Of a stretch of 64,000 nt of DNA, positions 1-9,050 are shown piece after piece. Each line of letters starts with the position of its first letter. The stretch's first letter is position 1. The stretch covers positions 62,001-126,000 of the forward strand of contig NZ_JARIDH010000042.1 in assembly GCF_029267215.1 (NCBI RefSeq), given 5' to 3'. A program made the position numbers and the translations under genes. The notes below the pieces were generated by a model. It was not told the DNA's origin, ran no database searches, and saw nothing but the letters and a program-made list of their open reading frames with translations. This stretch comes from Clostridium sp. (GTDB lineage Bacteria > Bacillota > Clostridia > Clostridiales > Clostridiaceae).

Positions 1-75
1 CTAAAGAATTAGATTAAATTTTTACTTAATGATTTAATATATAGTTTATTTGATTTAATAATAAAACTACAATTT

Positions 76-108
76 GTATTACAAAACTAAGTAAATAAAA
101 TGTATTAC
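76..108. repeat. GTATTAC direct-repeat pair, 26-bp period
   Basis: GTATTAC occurs at 76-82 and 102-108, exactly 26 bp apart, in an otherwise gene-free A+T-rich stretch (1-351). The same motif in reverse complement (GTAATAC), also 26 bp apart, lies at 3979-4011 just upstream of the ribbon-helix-helix gene. The spacing match suggests a pair of protein-binding sites. Which gene the left copy controls cannot be seen, because it may lie before position 1. Confidence 0.4.
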
Positions 109-247
109 ATTTATTATATCGAAAAAACTAGAGTATATAGTAACTTGAGTTTTTAAATTGGTAAATCAACAAAGATATTTCTTTTAAATTAGAATTTATA
201 TCATTTTAAGATGATTGCTATAAACAGTTTATAAATCCAACTATTTT

Positions 248-297
248 AACTTTCAACAACTTCGCAAAATGTAGATTTTGCGAAGTTGTTGAAAGTT
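248..297. promoter_or_regulatory. 23-bp perfect inverted repeat overlapping the recombinase -35
   Basis: Arms 248-270 and 275-297 are perfectly complementary, with the 4-nt loop GTAG. The right arm contains the -35 hexamer TTGAAA (289-294) of the promoter for the recombinase gene at 352. The symmetry and the overlap with the promoter suggest an operator, or a DNA site for the recombinase itself. It has no U-run after it, so it is not a simple terminator for a plus-strand transcript. Confidence 0.6.
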
Positions 298-317
298 TGA
301 GTAAAATATGCTATAAT
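289..317 (+). promoter_or_regulatory. sigma-A type promoter of the recombinase gene
   Basis: TTGAAA at 289-294 and TATAAT at 312-317 are separated by 17 bp. Transcription would start near 324, about 28 bp before the ATG at 352. A GAAAGGA ribosome binding site lies between. Confidence 0.7.
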
Positions 318-351
318 CTAGTTATATCAAGGCTTTGAAAGGATTTTAACT

Positions 352-1707
352 ATGGAAAATAAAGATGAAAATATTTTTGAAAACTTCAATTACTCGCCAA
401 AGGTTAAAGAATTACTTGAATTTAATTTAACCAACGAAGATCTAACTAATCTAGATCATATTTATAACTATTACGACTCTTTAAACATACAACGTGATTA
501 CGAAGAAATAATTGAAGATTTATATATATTAGTTTTTAAAAGAGGTTTAAGTAATACGCAACTTTCAGAAATATATAATGTTAATCAAAGAATTATAAAA
601 AGATGGTTTAAAGAACTTGGAATGGACAAGCTTTTAGAAGTAGAAAACTCTATTAATTCTGATAAAAAAATAAATTCTAAAACAAATTCAATTAACCATT
701 TCAACTACATTGAGAATTTCAAATTTGATTTTTTACCAGAATACGAGCTTCCTAAAAGAGTTATAGACTTCTTGAATTACCTACATAATATAAAAGCTAA
801 ATCAATAAATACAATTAAAGGATATTCAATAGATTTAGGTTTGTTTTTTAAATTTTTAAAAATATATAAAGGTCTAGAAAAAACTGTACCTCTAGAGGAA
901 ATTGAAAAAGTTTTTATTGGAGATATTTCAGATGAATTCATAAAAGAAATATCATTATCAGATATTTATGCTTTTTTAGCATTTTTAGAAAAAGTAAGAA
1001 ATAACGGAACTTACGCAAGAGCTAGAAAGGTTGCAACACTAAAATCTTTTTTCAAATTTTTAACTTCAAAATTGAAATTGATAAAAGAAAATCCTGCCAC
1101 CGAATTAGAATCACCTAAAATAAACAAAAGACATCCAGTATATCTAACTTTAGATCAATGTTTAGAAGTATTAGATAATATGGATAAAAGTAATAAAAGC
1201 TATTTGAGAGATTATTGCATACTAACATTATTCTTAAATTGTGGTATGAGATTATCAGAACTTTGTAATATAAAAATAGAAAAAATTAAAGGTGATACTC
1301 TTACCATCATAGGTAAAGGGAATAAAGAAAGAACTGTTTATTTAAATGAAGCTTCTTTAAATGCCATAAATAATTATTTGAGAAATAGAAACGATTCAAA
1401 AGCTACAGAAGAAGCTAAAAAATATTTGTTTTTATCAAGCAAATATAGACCTATTAATAAAAGGAGCGTTGAGATTTTAGTAAAAAAACATATAGAAAAT
1501 GCAGGTTTTAAAGATCAAAAATATACCCCTCATAAACTTAGACACACAGCTGCTACCCTTATGTATAAACATGGAAATGTCGATATAATGAGCATAAAGG
1601 ATATATTAGGTCATGAAAGCATATCTACTACCCAGATATATACTCATGTAGATGATGAAACTCTTAGAAAAGCTGTAAAAACAAACCCTCTAGCTAATTT
1701 AAAATAA
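352..1707 (+). CDS. tyrosine recombinase (XerC/D-like) with N-terminal HTH
   Basis: Site-specific tyrosine recombinase of 451 residues, which would cut and rejoin DNA through a 3'-phosphotyrosine. All catalytic residues are visible: R300 (GMR), K322 (GKG), H394 and R397 (HKLRH), H421 (GHES) and Y430. The SAM-like core-binding domain spans about 135-245. Unusually, about 130 residues precede it, with a clear helix-turn-helix near 65-88 (GLSNTQLSEIYNVNQ...RW). Ordinary XerC/XerD are about 300 residues. The gene has its own promoter overlapped by a long inverted repeat (248-297), and its 3' end meets a hairpin at 1744-1801. Inference: the extra HTH may bind the inverted repeat and autoregulate, or position the enzyme. 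It may be a chromosomal housekeeping or domesticated enzyme rather than an element integrase, because no element is evident around it. Confidence 0.85.
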   Translation: MENKDENIFENFNYSPKVKELLEFNLTNEDLTNLDHIYNYYDSLNIQRDYEEIIEDLYILVFKRGLSNTQLSEIYNVNQRIIKRWFKELGMDKLLEVENSINSDKKINSKTNSINHFNYIENFKFDFLPEYELPKRVIDFLNYLHNIKAKSINTIKGYSIDLGLFFKFLKIYKGLEKTVPLEEIEKVFIGDISDEFIKEISLSDIYAFLAFLEKVRNNGTYARARKVATLKSFFKFLTSKLKLIKENPATELESPKINKRHPVYLTLDQCLEVLDNMDKSNKSYLRDYCILTLFLNCGMRLSELCNIKIEKIKGDTLTIIGKGNKERTVYLNEASLNAINNYLRNRNDSKATEEAKKYLFLSSKYRPINKRSVEILVKKHIENAGFKDQKYTPHKLRHTAATLMYKHGNVDIMSIKDILGHESISTTQIYTHVDDETLRKAVKTNPLANLK

Positions 1708-1743
1708 CTTAAATACAACATGAAAATACCCTAAAACACATAA

Positions 1744-1801
1744 AAAATGCTAAAAACACGAGTGCAGAACATACGTTCTACACTCGTGTTTTTAGCATTT
1801 T
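1744..1801. terminator. 27-bp hairpin between convergent genes, with SOS-box-like core
   Basis: Arms 1744-1770 and 1775-1801 pair with one mismatch around a 4-nt loop. A- and T-runs on both flanks let it terminate both the recombinase (plus) and the acidic protein gene (minus). The apex reads GAACATACGTTC (1767-1778), which fits the Gram-positive LexA-box consensus GAAC-N4-GTTC. Confidence 0.75.
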
Positions 1802-1812
1802 AATAGTTTCAA

Positions 1813-2211
1813 CTACTTTTTTATTTTAAGTTTTCTAACCCCTGGGAACACTTCTTCTGTCATCTCTTCCACTATTAAGTCATCATTTAAATCTATATCT
1901 TCAAGATATTCTATATGATCAAAAGCATCCTCATATTCTTCTTGTTTAGCTAGATATTCTTCCCAAGTTTCTGTTGTCAACTCTTCTTCTTCAAAAGATT
2001 CATCATTCATTTCAGCTTCAGTTTCTTCTTCTATAAGTTTCTTTAAAGCTTCTTCCATCTCTTTGTTTTCTTTAACTTCTTTTGCTATATCTGATATTTT
2101 TATAGCTTTTGTATCTATACCTTGCATTTCTAAGCAATCACCGCAGTTATCGCATATCTTACCTTCGTAAACATCACAAATATCATCATTGTTTAATAGT
2201 TTTTTATCCAT
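1813..2211 (-). CDS. acidic Cys-motif protein, function unknown
   Basis: 132 residues, start supported by an AGAGGTGA ribosome binding site. The N-terminus has four cysteines (C12, C20, C23, C26; the last three as CDNCGDC), plausibly a small metal-binding knuckle. The rest is strongly acidic and Glu-rich (residues about 45-115), ending in a basic tail (KLKIKK). No signal peptide or membrane segment. It is divergent from lexA with about 165 bp between them. I do not recognise a characterised family. The position next to lexA is the only contextual clue and does not by itself imply an SOS role. Confidence 0.6.
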   Translation of the reverse strand: MDKKLLNNDDICDVYEGKICDNCGDCLEMQGIDTKAIKISDIAKEVKENKEMEEALKKLIEEETEAEMNDESFEEEELTTETWEEYLAKQEEYEDAFDHIEYLEDIDLNDDLIVEEMTEEVFPGVRKLKIKK

Positions 2212-2310
2212 TAAAAGTCACCTCTTAAGCTTAAAATCATTTTTCCATTATAACAAATAAAAAGAATTTTATCAAATTAAATTTAAATTATCACAAAACT
2301 TATATTAAGA

Positions 2311-2349
2311 GAACATAAGTTTGCTATGTTTTTGTTCATATGTTATAAT
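2311..2349 (+). promoter_or_regulatory. lexA promoter with LexA (SOS) box
   Basis: -35 TTGCTA (2321-2326) and -10 TATAAT (2344-2349) are 17 bp apart. GAACATAAGTTT (2311-2322) matches the Gram-positive SOS box GAAC-N4-GTTC/T and overlaps the -35, the expected arrangement for LexA autorepression. Confidence 0.7.
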
Positions 2350-2379
2350 ATTATTAAATATTTGTGAGGTGCAATTGTG

Positions 2380-2988
2380 ATGATTAAAGAAGGTTCAGAT
2401 AAACAAAGTCAAATATATAGTTTTCTACTTGAATTTACAAGAGCTAAGGGATATCCACCTTCAGTAAGAGAGATATGTCAAGCTGTTAATTTAAAATCGA
2501 CTTCCACTGTTCATGGTCATTTAAAAAGACTTGAAAGGAAGGGGTTAATATATAGAGATCCTACCAAACCTAGAGCTTTAGAAATCGTAGAATTATCTAA
2601 AGAAGAAAAGGAATTAATAGATATACCTATAATAGGTAAAGTTACAGCCGGAATGCCTATTTTGGCTACTGAAAACATAGAAGATATGTTTCAAATTCCT
2701 TTAAACTATGTTAAGCATAATAATGAATTGTTCATTCTTAGAGTTACTGGCGATAGTATGATTGAAGCCGGTATTTTGGATGGAGATTTAGCTATAATAG
2801 AACAAAAAAATATTGCTTCTAACGGAGATATTATAGTTGCTCTAATTGAAAACGAAGCTACTATCAAGAGATTTTTTAAAGAGGATGATTTCATAAGACT
2901 TCAACCAGAAAACAAAAACTACGAACCTATAATAGTTCAAAATTGTTCTATTTTAGGAAAACTAGTTGGTATATATAGAGCTTATTAA
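2380..2988 (+). CDS. lexA: LexA repressor
   Basis: SOS-response repressor, self-cleaving serine peptidase of the S24 family. The N-terminal winged HTH (about 1-65, with [21 protein letters not shown]) binds SOS boxes. The C-terminal domain shows the Ala90-Gly91 cleavage site (VTAGMP), nucleophile S126 (GDSMIEAG) and catalytic K163 (EATIKRF), numbering from the ATG. The length of 202 residues is typical. A GTG immediately precedes the ATG (2377); I prefer the ATG, 8 nt after GAGGTG. An SOS box overlaps the promoter, so autoregulation is expected. The gene is followed by a strong hairpin. Confidence 0.97.
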   Translation: MIKEGSDKQSQIYSFLLEFTRAKGYPPSVREICQAVNLKSTSTVHGHLKRLERKGLIYRDPTKPRALEIVELSKEEKELIDIPIIGKVTAGMPILATENIEDMFQIPLNYVKHNNELFILRVTGDSMIEAGILDGDLAIIEQKNIASNGDIIVALIENEATIKRFFKEDDFIRLQPENKNYEPIIVQNCSILGKLVGIYRAY

Positions 2989-3029
2989 AACAAATCAGCA
3001 TACAATTTATTCGTATGCTGATTTGTTTT
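2987..3029. terminator. terminator between lexA and the convergent coiled-coil gene
   Basis: Perfect 17-bp arms 2987-3003 and 3013-3029 with a 9-nt loop. Flanking A- and T-runs suggest bidirectional use. Confidence 0.8.
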
Positions 3030-3051
3030 AATTTTAATTTTTATAAGTATT

Positions 3052-3957
3052 TTAGTTGTTTAATTTACTTTCTAAAACAGCCTTTTCATGTTTCAAAGTC
3101 TTAATCTCCAACTCTAAACTCCTCTTCTCTAAATCAAGTCTATCCTCAAATGCGCTTTCTAGCTTCCTAGACTCTTTTTCTATCATTTTAGAATATTTAT
3201 CCTCTAATAGTTCTAACTCTTTGTTGTGTTCCTTTCTCATAGCTTCTACAAACTTTTTGTATGATTCAACCTCTTCTTTATAATTCTTTTCTTTTTCTAA
3301 ATAAAATTCTATTTTATCACCAAAAGAAAGTTTTTCTAATTCAAAGCTTTTTATTTTGTTTTCACATTCATTTTTAACTTTTAAGGCTTCCTCTAATGAA
3401 AGTTTTAACTTTTCATTTTCCTCTTTTAAAACTTCTAAAGACTTTAAATTAGCTATCTCCTCTTTATTCTTCTCTAATAACTCATAATTCCTAGCTACTA
3501 ATTGAGATAAGGTGCTCTTATCCTTTTCTAGATTCTTAATATTTTCTAAATTCTCTTCTGAATCTTTCTTTAATTTCCTAAGTTCATCCTTTAACTTCTT
3601 TTCTCTTTCAATAAAATCCTCTTCTCTTCTTTGAAGCCTCTCTATAGTTGTATCTTTTATTGATAGTTTTTTTATAAAAGCTTCTTCTGCTCTTTTACCT
3701 GCATCTTCACTCATTTGCAATGAAGTTAAGAATAATTGATTTATCTTATTTAAATAATCTTGAAATGATTCTATTTCTAATTTTCTTTCTATTAATGTAG
3801 ACTTAGAATTCTCCATCTCATAAAGGGATATTAAAGCATCTAAACATTGTCCTTGGTTCCCAAACTCATCAGAAGCTATTTTTTTAAATTTATCAAAAGT
3901 TTCTTCTGTAACCCTAAAACTTTTTACTTTTAATTCTTTATTTTTACTCTCTTCCAT
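3052..3957 (-). CDS. ribbon-helix-helix/coiled-coil protein
   Basis: 301 residues with an AGAGG ribosome binding site. Residues about 8-48 (VKSFRVTEETFDKFKKIA... LDALISLYE) look like a ribbon-helix-helix DNA-binding unit. From about residue 55 to the end the sequence is almost uninterrupted heptad-rich Glu/Lys/Leu coiled coil. This architecture resembles DNA-bound structural or partition-type proteins, but I cannot name a family. A pair of GTATTAC motifs with 26-bp period lies just upstream (3979-4011), consistent with autoregulation by an RHH protein. It could act in chromosome organisation, or simply be a regulator with a long oligomerisation tail. Confidence 0.6.
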   Translation of the reverse strand: MEESKNKELKVKSFRVTEETFDKFKKIASDEFGNQGQCLDALISLYEMENSKSTLIERKLEIESFQDYLNKINQLFLTSLQMSEDAGKRAEEAFIKKLSIKDTTIERLQRREEDFIEREKKLKDELRKLKKDSEENLENIKNLEKDKSTLSQLVARNYELLEKNKEEIANLKSLEVLKEENEKLKLSLEEALKVKNECENKIKSFELEKLSFGDKIEFYLEKEKNYKEEVESYKKFVEAMRKEHNKELELLEDKYSKMIEKESRKLESAFEDRLDLEKRSLELEIKTLKHEKAVLESKLNN

Positions 3958-3978
3958 AATTAAAACCTCTTTATAATT

Positions 3979-4011
3979 GTAATACTTTTAGTAAAATAAA
4001 TAATGTAATAC
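3979..4011 (-). promoter_or_regulatory. candidate RHH operator: GTATTAC pair
   Basis: GTAATAC at 3979-3985 and 4005-4011 (GTATTAC on the coding strand), 26 bp apart, 20-55 bp before the start of the RHH gene. Same motif and period as at 76-108. Confidence 0.4.
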
Positions 4012-4080
4012 GTAATTTATATATAATTATATAATATATATTTTGAAACTTCTAGTGAAAATTATATAAAATTATATAAA

Positions 4081-4123
4081 TTAAGAGGCACATTAGAAAA
4101 TCAAATCCCAATGCGCCTCTTAA
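4081..4123 (-). terminator. terminator of the PLP-lyase-like gene
   Basis: Arms 4081-4094 and 4110-4123 pair with one mismatch, directly downstream of the stop at 4138 on the minus strand, followed by a T-rich tract on that strand. Confidence 0.65.
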
Positions 4124-4137
4124 TTTAAGTTATTTTG

Positions 4138-5418
4138 TTATTTAAATATATTATTTAAAGCTATTAATACACCAATTTTAGCATGATCAAATGTTAATCC
4201 ACCTTGTAGATATGCTATATAAGGCTCTCTTATAGGAGCATCTGCTGAAAGTTCTATTGATGAACCCTGTATAAATGCACCTGCTGCCATTATTACTTCA
4301 TCTGAATATCCTGGCATAGCCCATGGCTCACATTCAACAAAAGAATCTATTGGTGATGCATATTGAACACCTTTGCAGAATTTTATAAGTTTTTCTTTGT
4401 CATTGAATTTTATAGCTTGAATTATATCACTTCTCTTATCATTATACTTAGGTAATACTTCAAAGCCTGCAAGTTCCATTATTCTAGCACAGAATATAGC
4501 CCCTTTTAAAGCTTCCATAGCAACGTGAGGTGCTAAGAATAATCCTTGGTAAAAATCTTTCATCACACCAAATGTACATCCACATTCTGCCCCTATTCCT
4601 GGAACTGTTAATCTATAGGAAGCCTGTTCTACATACTTTTCTTTTCCTACTATGTATCCACCAGTTGGAGCTATTCCTCCACCAATATTTTTTATTAATG
4701 AACCTGCCATTAAATCTGCACCCACATCTGTAGGCTCTATAATATCTATGAATTCTCCATAACAATTATCAACAAATACTATTAAATCCTCTCTTAATTC
4801 TTTAATAGCTTTAATAGCCTCTCCTAGTTCTTTAACCTTAAATGCGTTTCTCCATCCATAACCTGTTGATCTTTGCATATGTATAAGTTTTATTGAGTCA
4901 TCTTCTTTTATAATTTCTAAAGCTTTTTCTATATCTATTTTTCCATTAACTAAATCAACCTGCTTATAGTTAACTCCATATTCTTTAAGTGATCCTATAT
5001 TTTCTTCTCCACTTATTCCTATTACACTATGTAAAGTATCATATGGACTTCCTGTAACAGCAAGTATAGTATCTCCTGGTCTTAGGTTACCAAATAGTGC
5101 AGTTCCTAAGGCATGAGTACCATTTACAAAATGAGGTCTAACTAAAGCCTTCTCTGTATTAAATATTCTTGCATAAACTAAATCTAAAGTATCTCTTCCT
5201 ATATCACCATATCCATATCCTGTTGAATTAGTAAAGTGATTATCTGATATTCTTTCCTCTTGGAAAGCTTTAAGAACTTTTAATTGATTGAATTCTCTTA
5301 TTTCATCATATATTTGAAACTCTTTTTCTACATCAGTTATTGCTTTATTGTAAAGTTTTAAAGTTTCATCTGTGAAACCATATTGTGCTTTTAATAATTC
5401 TATAGTTGCATTAAGCAT
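4138..5418 (-). CDS. PLP-dependent cystathionine/methionine lyase-like protein (aluminium-resistance family, YnbB-like)
   Basis: 426-residue fold-type I PLP enzyme resembling the COG4100 family, often annotated aluminium resistance protein or methionine gamma-lyase family; true substrate unknown. Visible features are the glycine-rich cofactor region (VNGTHALGTALFGNLRPGD), an aspartate on a beta-strand before the active site (VFVDNCYGEF), and the probable Schiff-base lysine in AGSLIKNIGGG. The start is preceded by a GGGGG run. In Bacillus the homologue ynbB also sits beside hfq and miaA, so the neighbourhood is conserved. It has its own terminator. Confidence 0.8.
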   Translation of the reverse strand: MLNATIELLKAQYGFTDETLKLYNKAITDVEKEFQIYDEIREFNQLKVLKAFQEERISDNHFTNSTGYGYGDIGRDTLDLVYARIFNTEKALVRPHFVNGTHALGTALFGNLRPGDTILAVTGSPYDTLHSVIGISGEENIGSLKEYGVNYKQVDLVNGKIDIEKALEIIKEDDSIKLIHMQRSTGYGWRNAFKVKELGEAIKAIKELREDLIVFVDNCYGEFIDIIEPTDVGADLMAGSLIKNIGGGIAPTGGYIVGKEKYVEQASYRLTVPGIGAECGCTFGVMKDFYQGLFLAPHVAMEALKGAIFCARIMELAGFEVLPKYNDKRSDIIQAIKFNDKEKLIKFCKGVQYASPIDSFVECEPWAMPGYSDEVIMAAGAFIQGSSIELSADAPIREPYIAYLQGGLTFDHAKIGVLIALNNIFK

Positions 5419-5480
5419 TATTATACCCCCGCATTAATTAAATATTTTTACATTAATAAATCTTAACATATAGAAAAAAA

Positions 5481-5507
5481 ATAGGCAAACCAATATGGCT
5501 TACCTAT
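5481..5507 (-). terminator. terminator after hfq
   Basis: Imperfect 11-bp hairpin (5481-5491 with 5497-5507) followed on the minus strand by a run of eight T. Confidence 0.6.
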
Positions 5508-5518
5508 ATTCTCTCTAT

Positions 5519-5761
5519 TTAGTTATCTGTAACTTGTGTATTGTTAAATAAAATAGGTTTAGCTGGTGATACTGTACTCATAGCATGTTTATAAACAAGT
5601 TGTTGTTTTCCATCGCTATCTAAAACCACTGTAAAACTATCAAATCCCTTAACTATCCCTCTTAACTGAACTCCATTTACTAAAAATATAGTTACAGGAA
5701 TTCTTTCTTTTCTTGCATTATTTAAGAATATATCTTGTAGGTTATTGACTGATTTATTCAT
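5519..5761 (-). CDS. hfq: RNA chaperone Hfq
   Basis: Sm-like hexameric RNA chaperone that helps small RNAs find mRNAs. The Sm1 motif ([40 protein letters not shown], split here only by description) and Sm2 ([10 protein letters not shown]) are intact. The open frame begins at 5779, but that ATG overlaps the GGAGG ribosome binding site. I chose the ATG at 5761, giving 80 residues, close to the usual 70-80 in Firmicutes. It follows miaA by 46 bp in the same direction, the classical miaA-hfq pair. Confidence 0.93.
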   Translation of the reverse strand: MNKSVNNLQDIFLNNARKERIPVTIFLVNGVQLRGIVKGFDSFTVVLDSDGKQQLVYKHAMSTVSPAKPILFNNTQVTDN

Positions 5762-5806
5762 CTCTTTATTTCCCTCCATAAATTTTAATATAATTTAATT
5801 ATAAAC

Positions 5807-6739
5807 CTAAGATTTTATTATGTCATTAACAATTTTATTTGAAATTTCCTCTTCTGAAGAAAATTCATCCTTATTTATAAATATGGCTCTAGGATCTTTT
5901 CTAAACCAAGTAAGCTGACGTTTTGCATAATTCCTACTTCCTTGTTTTATCATTTCCTCACACTGACTTAAAGATATTTTGCCATCTAAATAGTATAAAA
6001 CCTCTTTATAACCTATTCCTTTCATAGATTGCATATCATCTGTAAGTCCCATCTTCTTAAGAGATTTAACCTCTTCTAAAAGCCCTTTATTAAACATTAA
6101 GTCTACTCTTTTGTTTATTCTTTCATAAAGCTTAGCTCTATCCATATTTAGTACGTAATAATATATATTATATGAAGTTTTATAAATACTATTCTTAGCT
6201 TTAAAAGATGAGAAAGGTTTTCCAGTTAATTTGTAAGTTTCTAAAGCCCTTATAACTCTTTTTCTATTATTAAAATGTATTGACTCATAACTTTCAGGAT
6301 CTATCTCTTTAAGCATTTCATGAAGATATTCATTTCCATATTCCTCTGCTATTTTATCAAGTTCTTCTCTATACTCTTCATCCTTGTCACTCTCAGCAAA
6401 ATTCATATCACATATAATAGAGTTTATATAAAGTCCAGTACCTCCTACTAATATAGGTAGTTTTCCTCTCATTTGAATATCCTTTATTTTCTCTGTAGCA
6501 AGCTCTTTAAATTCTGCTACACTAAACTCTTTTTCAGGATCAACAAAGTCTATTAAATAATGAGGGATTCCACCCATCTCCTCTTTAGAAATCTTTGCTG
6601 AGCCTATATCCATATGTTTATAAATTTGCATTGAGTCAACAGAGATTATTTCTCCATTTAACTTTTTAGCAAGATCTACTGAAAGATCACTTTTTCCAAC
6701 AGCAGTTGGTCCTGCTATAATAAGTAAATCATTATTCAT
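5807..6739 (-). CDS. miaA: tRNA dimethylallyltransferase
   Basis: Transfers the dimethylallyl group to N6 of A37 in tRNAs reading UNN codons; the product is later methylthiolated by MiaB (encoded at 32081 here). 310 residues with P-loop GPTAVGKS (10-17), the substrate-binding [16 protein letters not shown] segment, GGTGLYI, and the RQLTWFR motif near the C-terminus. It sits 17 bp after mutL and before hfq, probably one transcript. Confidence 0.97.
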   Translation of the reverse strand: MNNDLLIIAGPTAVGKSDLSVDLAKKLNGEIISVDSMQIYKHMDIGSAKISKEEMGGIPHYLIDFVDPEKEFSVAEFKELATEKIKDIQMRGKLPILVGGTGLYINSIICDMNFAESDKDEEYREELDKIAEEYGNEYLHEMLKEIDPESYESIHFNNRKRVIRALETYKLTGKPFSSFKAKNSIYKTSYNIYYYVLNMDRAKLYERINKRVDLMFNKGLLEEVKSLKKMGLTDDMQSMKGIGYKEVLYYLDGKISLSQCEEMIKQGSRNYAKRQLTWFRKDPRAIFINKDEFSSEEEISNKIVNDIIKS

Positions 6740-6756
6740 TTAAACTTTCTCTCTCC

Positions 6757-8841
6757 TTAAGTTATTCTTTTAAATTTCTTATCTAATTCATAGCTAGTAA
6801 ATTTTATTATGGTTGGTCTTCCATGTGGACAATGAAATGGATCATTTATATATCTAAGTTCTTCTACTAAATTATCCATCTCTAATAAACTTAAGACATC
6901 GTTGGCTTTAACAGCAGCTCTACAGGACATAGATGCTATTTTATTATATTTAACTTCCACTGTTTCTCCACTTCCCATTTTCTTTAGATTGTTTATCATA
7001 GAACTTATAAGTTCTGTAGGATTTAACTTATCTAAAAAGTATGGTACCTCTTCTATTCTAATTGAAGTATCACCAAAATCACTTATTTTAAATCCAGCTT
7101 TTTCAAAAACCTCTCTATTTTCATCATAATAAAGAAAATCTTCCATAGGCAACGTTACTAATATAGGCACAATTAAAGGTTGAATTTCAACCTTTCTATT
7201 TGAAATAGCCTCTGAATACTTTTCAAATAGGATTTTTTCGTGAGCTGCATGTTGATCTATTAAATAAAGAATAGAATCATGTTCTGCTAATATATAAGTC
7301 TTATTAAATTGACCTATTATTTTAAGTTTAGGAAACTTAGCCTCTTTATTAGTAATACTACTACTTACTTCTCTTTTACAAGAATCATATGAAACTGATT
7401 TTTTTTGAGAACTAGAATCATATTTGTAATCTTCTTTTGAAGAGGAAGAATCCTTAGCATAACAAGTAGCATCAATGCTTGTTAAATCTTCTTTAACTTC
7501 TGGTTTCAACTCATTTTTAATTAAAATAGGTTCATAAGTGAATTCTTTTTCAATTCTTTCAGATACTAAATTTTCCTTAGATTTATTATCCTCAATTTGA
7601 TTTTCTATAGAAGATTCCTTATTATAATTATTCCTATTTAAATCTACAGGGATTTCAACTTCATTTTTAGAATACTTAGGCAAGTTAAAAGGATTTAATT
7701 CATACTCATCTTTCTTTTCTGAAAGCTTAATTGAAGCATCTTCCTTTAATTTTTCTAAAGTAGAAATTTCCTTATCTAAACTTTCTTGTATTACCTCTTC
7801 TTTTAATACCTCAAACTTTTTTTCTTCCTCAGGAAGGATAAAAGTATCCTTAACATATTCCCTCATGGCAGAATGAACAGCATCAAATACTGTTTTAAAT
7901 ATGAATCTTTCATCCTTAAATTTAATTTCAGATTTAGTAGGATGAATATTTACATCTATAAGCTCTGGATAGGTATCTATGAATAATACAAAGAAAGGAA
8001 ACTTACCAGTTACATTAAATGATCTAAAGGCATTTTCAACAGCCACAGTTAAACTTCTATTTTTAACATATCTTTTATTTACAAAAAGACTTTGATTATT
8101 TCTAGAAGCTCTTGCTAAGGTATCATTTCCTATAAACCCATATACAGAAGCTGTATCCTTATGCTCTTCAAAGTAAATCACATTTTCTGATGTTGTCTTT
8201 CCATATACAGTTCTAATAACATCTATAAGTTTTCCATTACCATAGGTTCTCAAAACTTTTTTATTGTTATTAAATAGTTTAAAAGATACATCAGGATTAG
8301 CTAAGGAAAGTCTATTTATTAAATCGCTTATTAAAGCACTTTCTCTAGCTGTTGTTTTTAAAAATTTCTTTCTAGCTGGAACATTAAAAAATAAATCTCT
8401 AACTTCTATTTGAGTTCCTTTATTTAAAGAGCAATCTATTAAGGATTCTTTTTCTCCTCCAAAAATTATAATTTCTTTACCCATAGCCTCTTCTTCAATC
8501 TTACTTTTGAAAGAAACTTTAGATATGGAAGCTATACTTGGAAGAGCCTCTCCTCTAAAACCTAATGTGCTTATACTAAAAATATCATAAGTATCTTTTA
8601 TTTTGCTTGTTGCATGAGGATTAAAAGCTTTTTCAACATCATCAGGATGAACTCCGTTCCCATCATCTATTATTTTAATAAGTGTTTCTCCACCATTTTG
8701 TATTTCAATAGTTATATTTTTAGCTCCTGCATCTAAGGAGTTTTCAACTAATTCTTTAACCACAGAAGAGGGTCTTTCAACAACTTCTCCTGCTGCAATT
8801 TTATTTGCAGTATCCATATTTAAAATATTTATTCTATTCAA
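6757..8841 (-). CDS. mutL: DNA mismatch repair protein MutL
   Basis: GHKL ATPase and latent endonuclease of mismatch repair, 694 residues. N-terminal motifs [26 protein letters not shown] and the [10 protein letters not shown] region are intact. The C-terminal domain, after a long charged linker (about 335-490), carries the endonuclease motif [16 protein letters not shown] (about 527-542) and CPHGRPT, as in organisms lacking MutH. Start is a TTG (8839-8841) with AAGGAG 12 nt upstream, a longer spacing than usual, but it gives the canonical MNRIN start. Downstream of mutS and upstream of miaA. Confidence 0.96.
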   Translation of the reverse strand: MNRINILNMDTANKIAAGEVVERPSSVVKELVENSLDAGAKNITIEIQNGGETLIKIIDDGNGVHPDDVEKAFNPHATSKIKDTYDIFSISTLGFRGEALPSIASISKVSFKSKIEEEAMGKEIIIFGGEKESLIDCSLNKGTQIEVRDLFFNVPARKKFLKTTARESALISDLINRLSLANPDVSFKLFNNNKKVLRTYGNGKLIDVIRTVYGKTTSENVIYFEEHKDTASVYGFIGNDTLARASRNNQSLFVNKRYVKNRSLTVAVENAFRSFNVTGKFPFFVLFIDTYPELIDVNIHPTKSEIKFKDERFIFKTVFDAVHSAMREYVKDTFILPEEEKKFEVLKEEVIQESLDKEISTLEKLKEDASIKLSEKKDEYELNPFNLPKYSKNEVEIPVDLNRNNYNKESSIENQIEDNKSKENLVSERIEKEFTYEPILIKNELKPEVKEDLTSIDATCYAKDSSSSKEDYKYDSSSQKKSVSYDSCKREVSSSITNKEAKFPKLKIIGQFNKTYILAEHDSILYLIDQHAAHEKILFEKYSEAISNRKVEIQPLIVPILVTLPMEDFLYYDENREVFEKAGFKISDFGDTSIRIEEVPYFLDKLNPTELISSMINNLKKMGSGETVEVKYNKIASMSCRAAVKANDVLSLLEMDNLVEELRYINDPFHCPHGRPTIIKFTSYELDKKFKRIT

Positions 8842-8904
8842 AACTTCTTCAAACTCCTTTCTACTAAGCTTTAAAAAACACCTTATTAAATATTTTATAA
8901 TTTG

Positions 8905-9050
8905 CTTCTATTTTAAACTAGAGTTAGATTTTAGATAACCCTTTAAGACCTACTTAATTTTAAGTGAAAATCAAAATTTTTAATTTTGTATTTAAGATGG
9001 TAAAAAAGTTCTATCTAAAATCAACACTCTATTAAAAAGGGGCCTATAAT
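8905..9050. repeat. dispersed intergenic repeat, copy A (mutS-mutL gap)
   Basis: The gap between mutS and mutL holds a sequence with imperfect inverted ends (8911-8940 against 9006-9037, sharing the core GATTTTAGATA/TATCTAAAATC). Its right half is nearly identical to 62910-62970: TTAAGATGGT and an 18-base core AAGTTCTATCTAAAATCA are the same in both. This looks like a short repeated element of the genome. Confidence 0.6.

Noticed and set aside
2706-2894. Minus-strand frame inside lexA, and similar long antisense frames inside mutL, mutS, citE, accA and others
   Set aside because: They are mirror frames of strongly biased A+T-rich coding sequence without ribosome binding sites.
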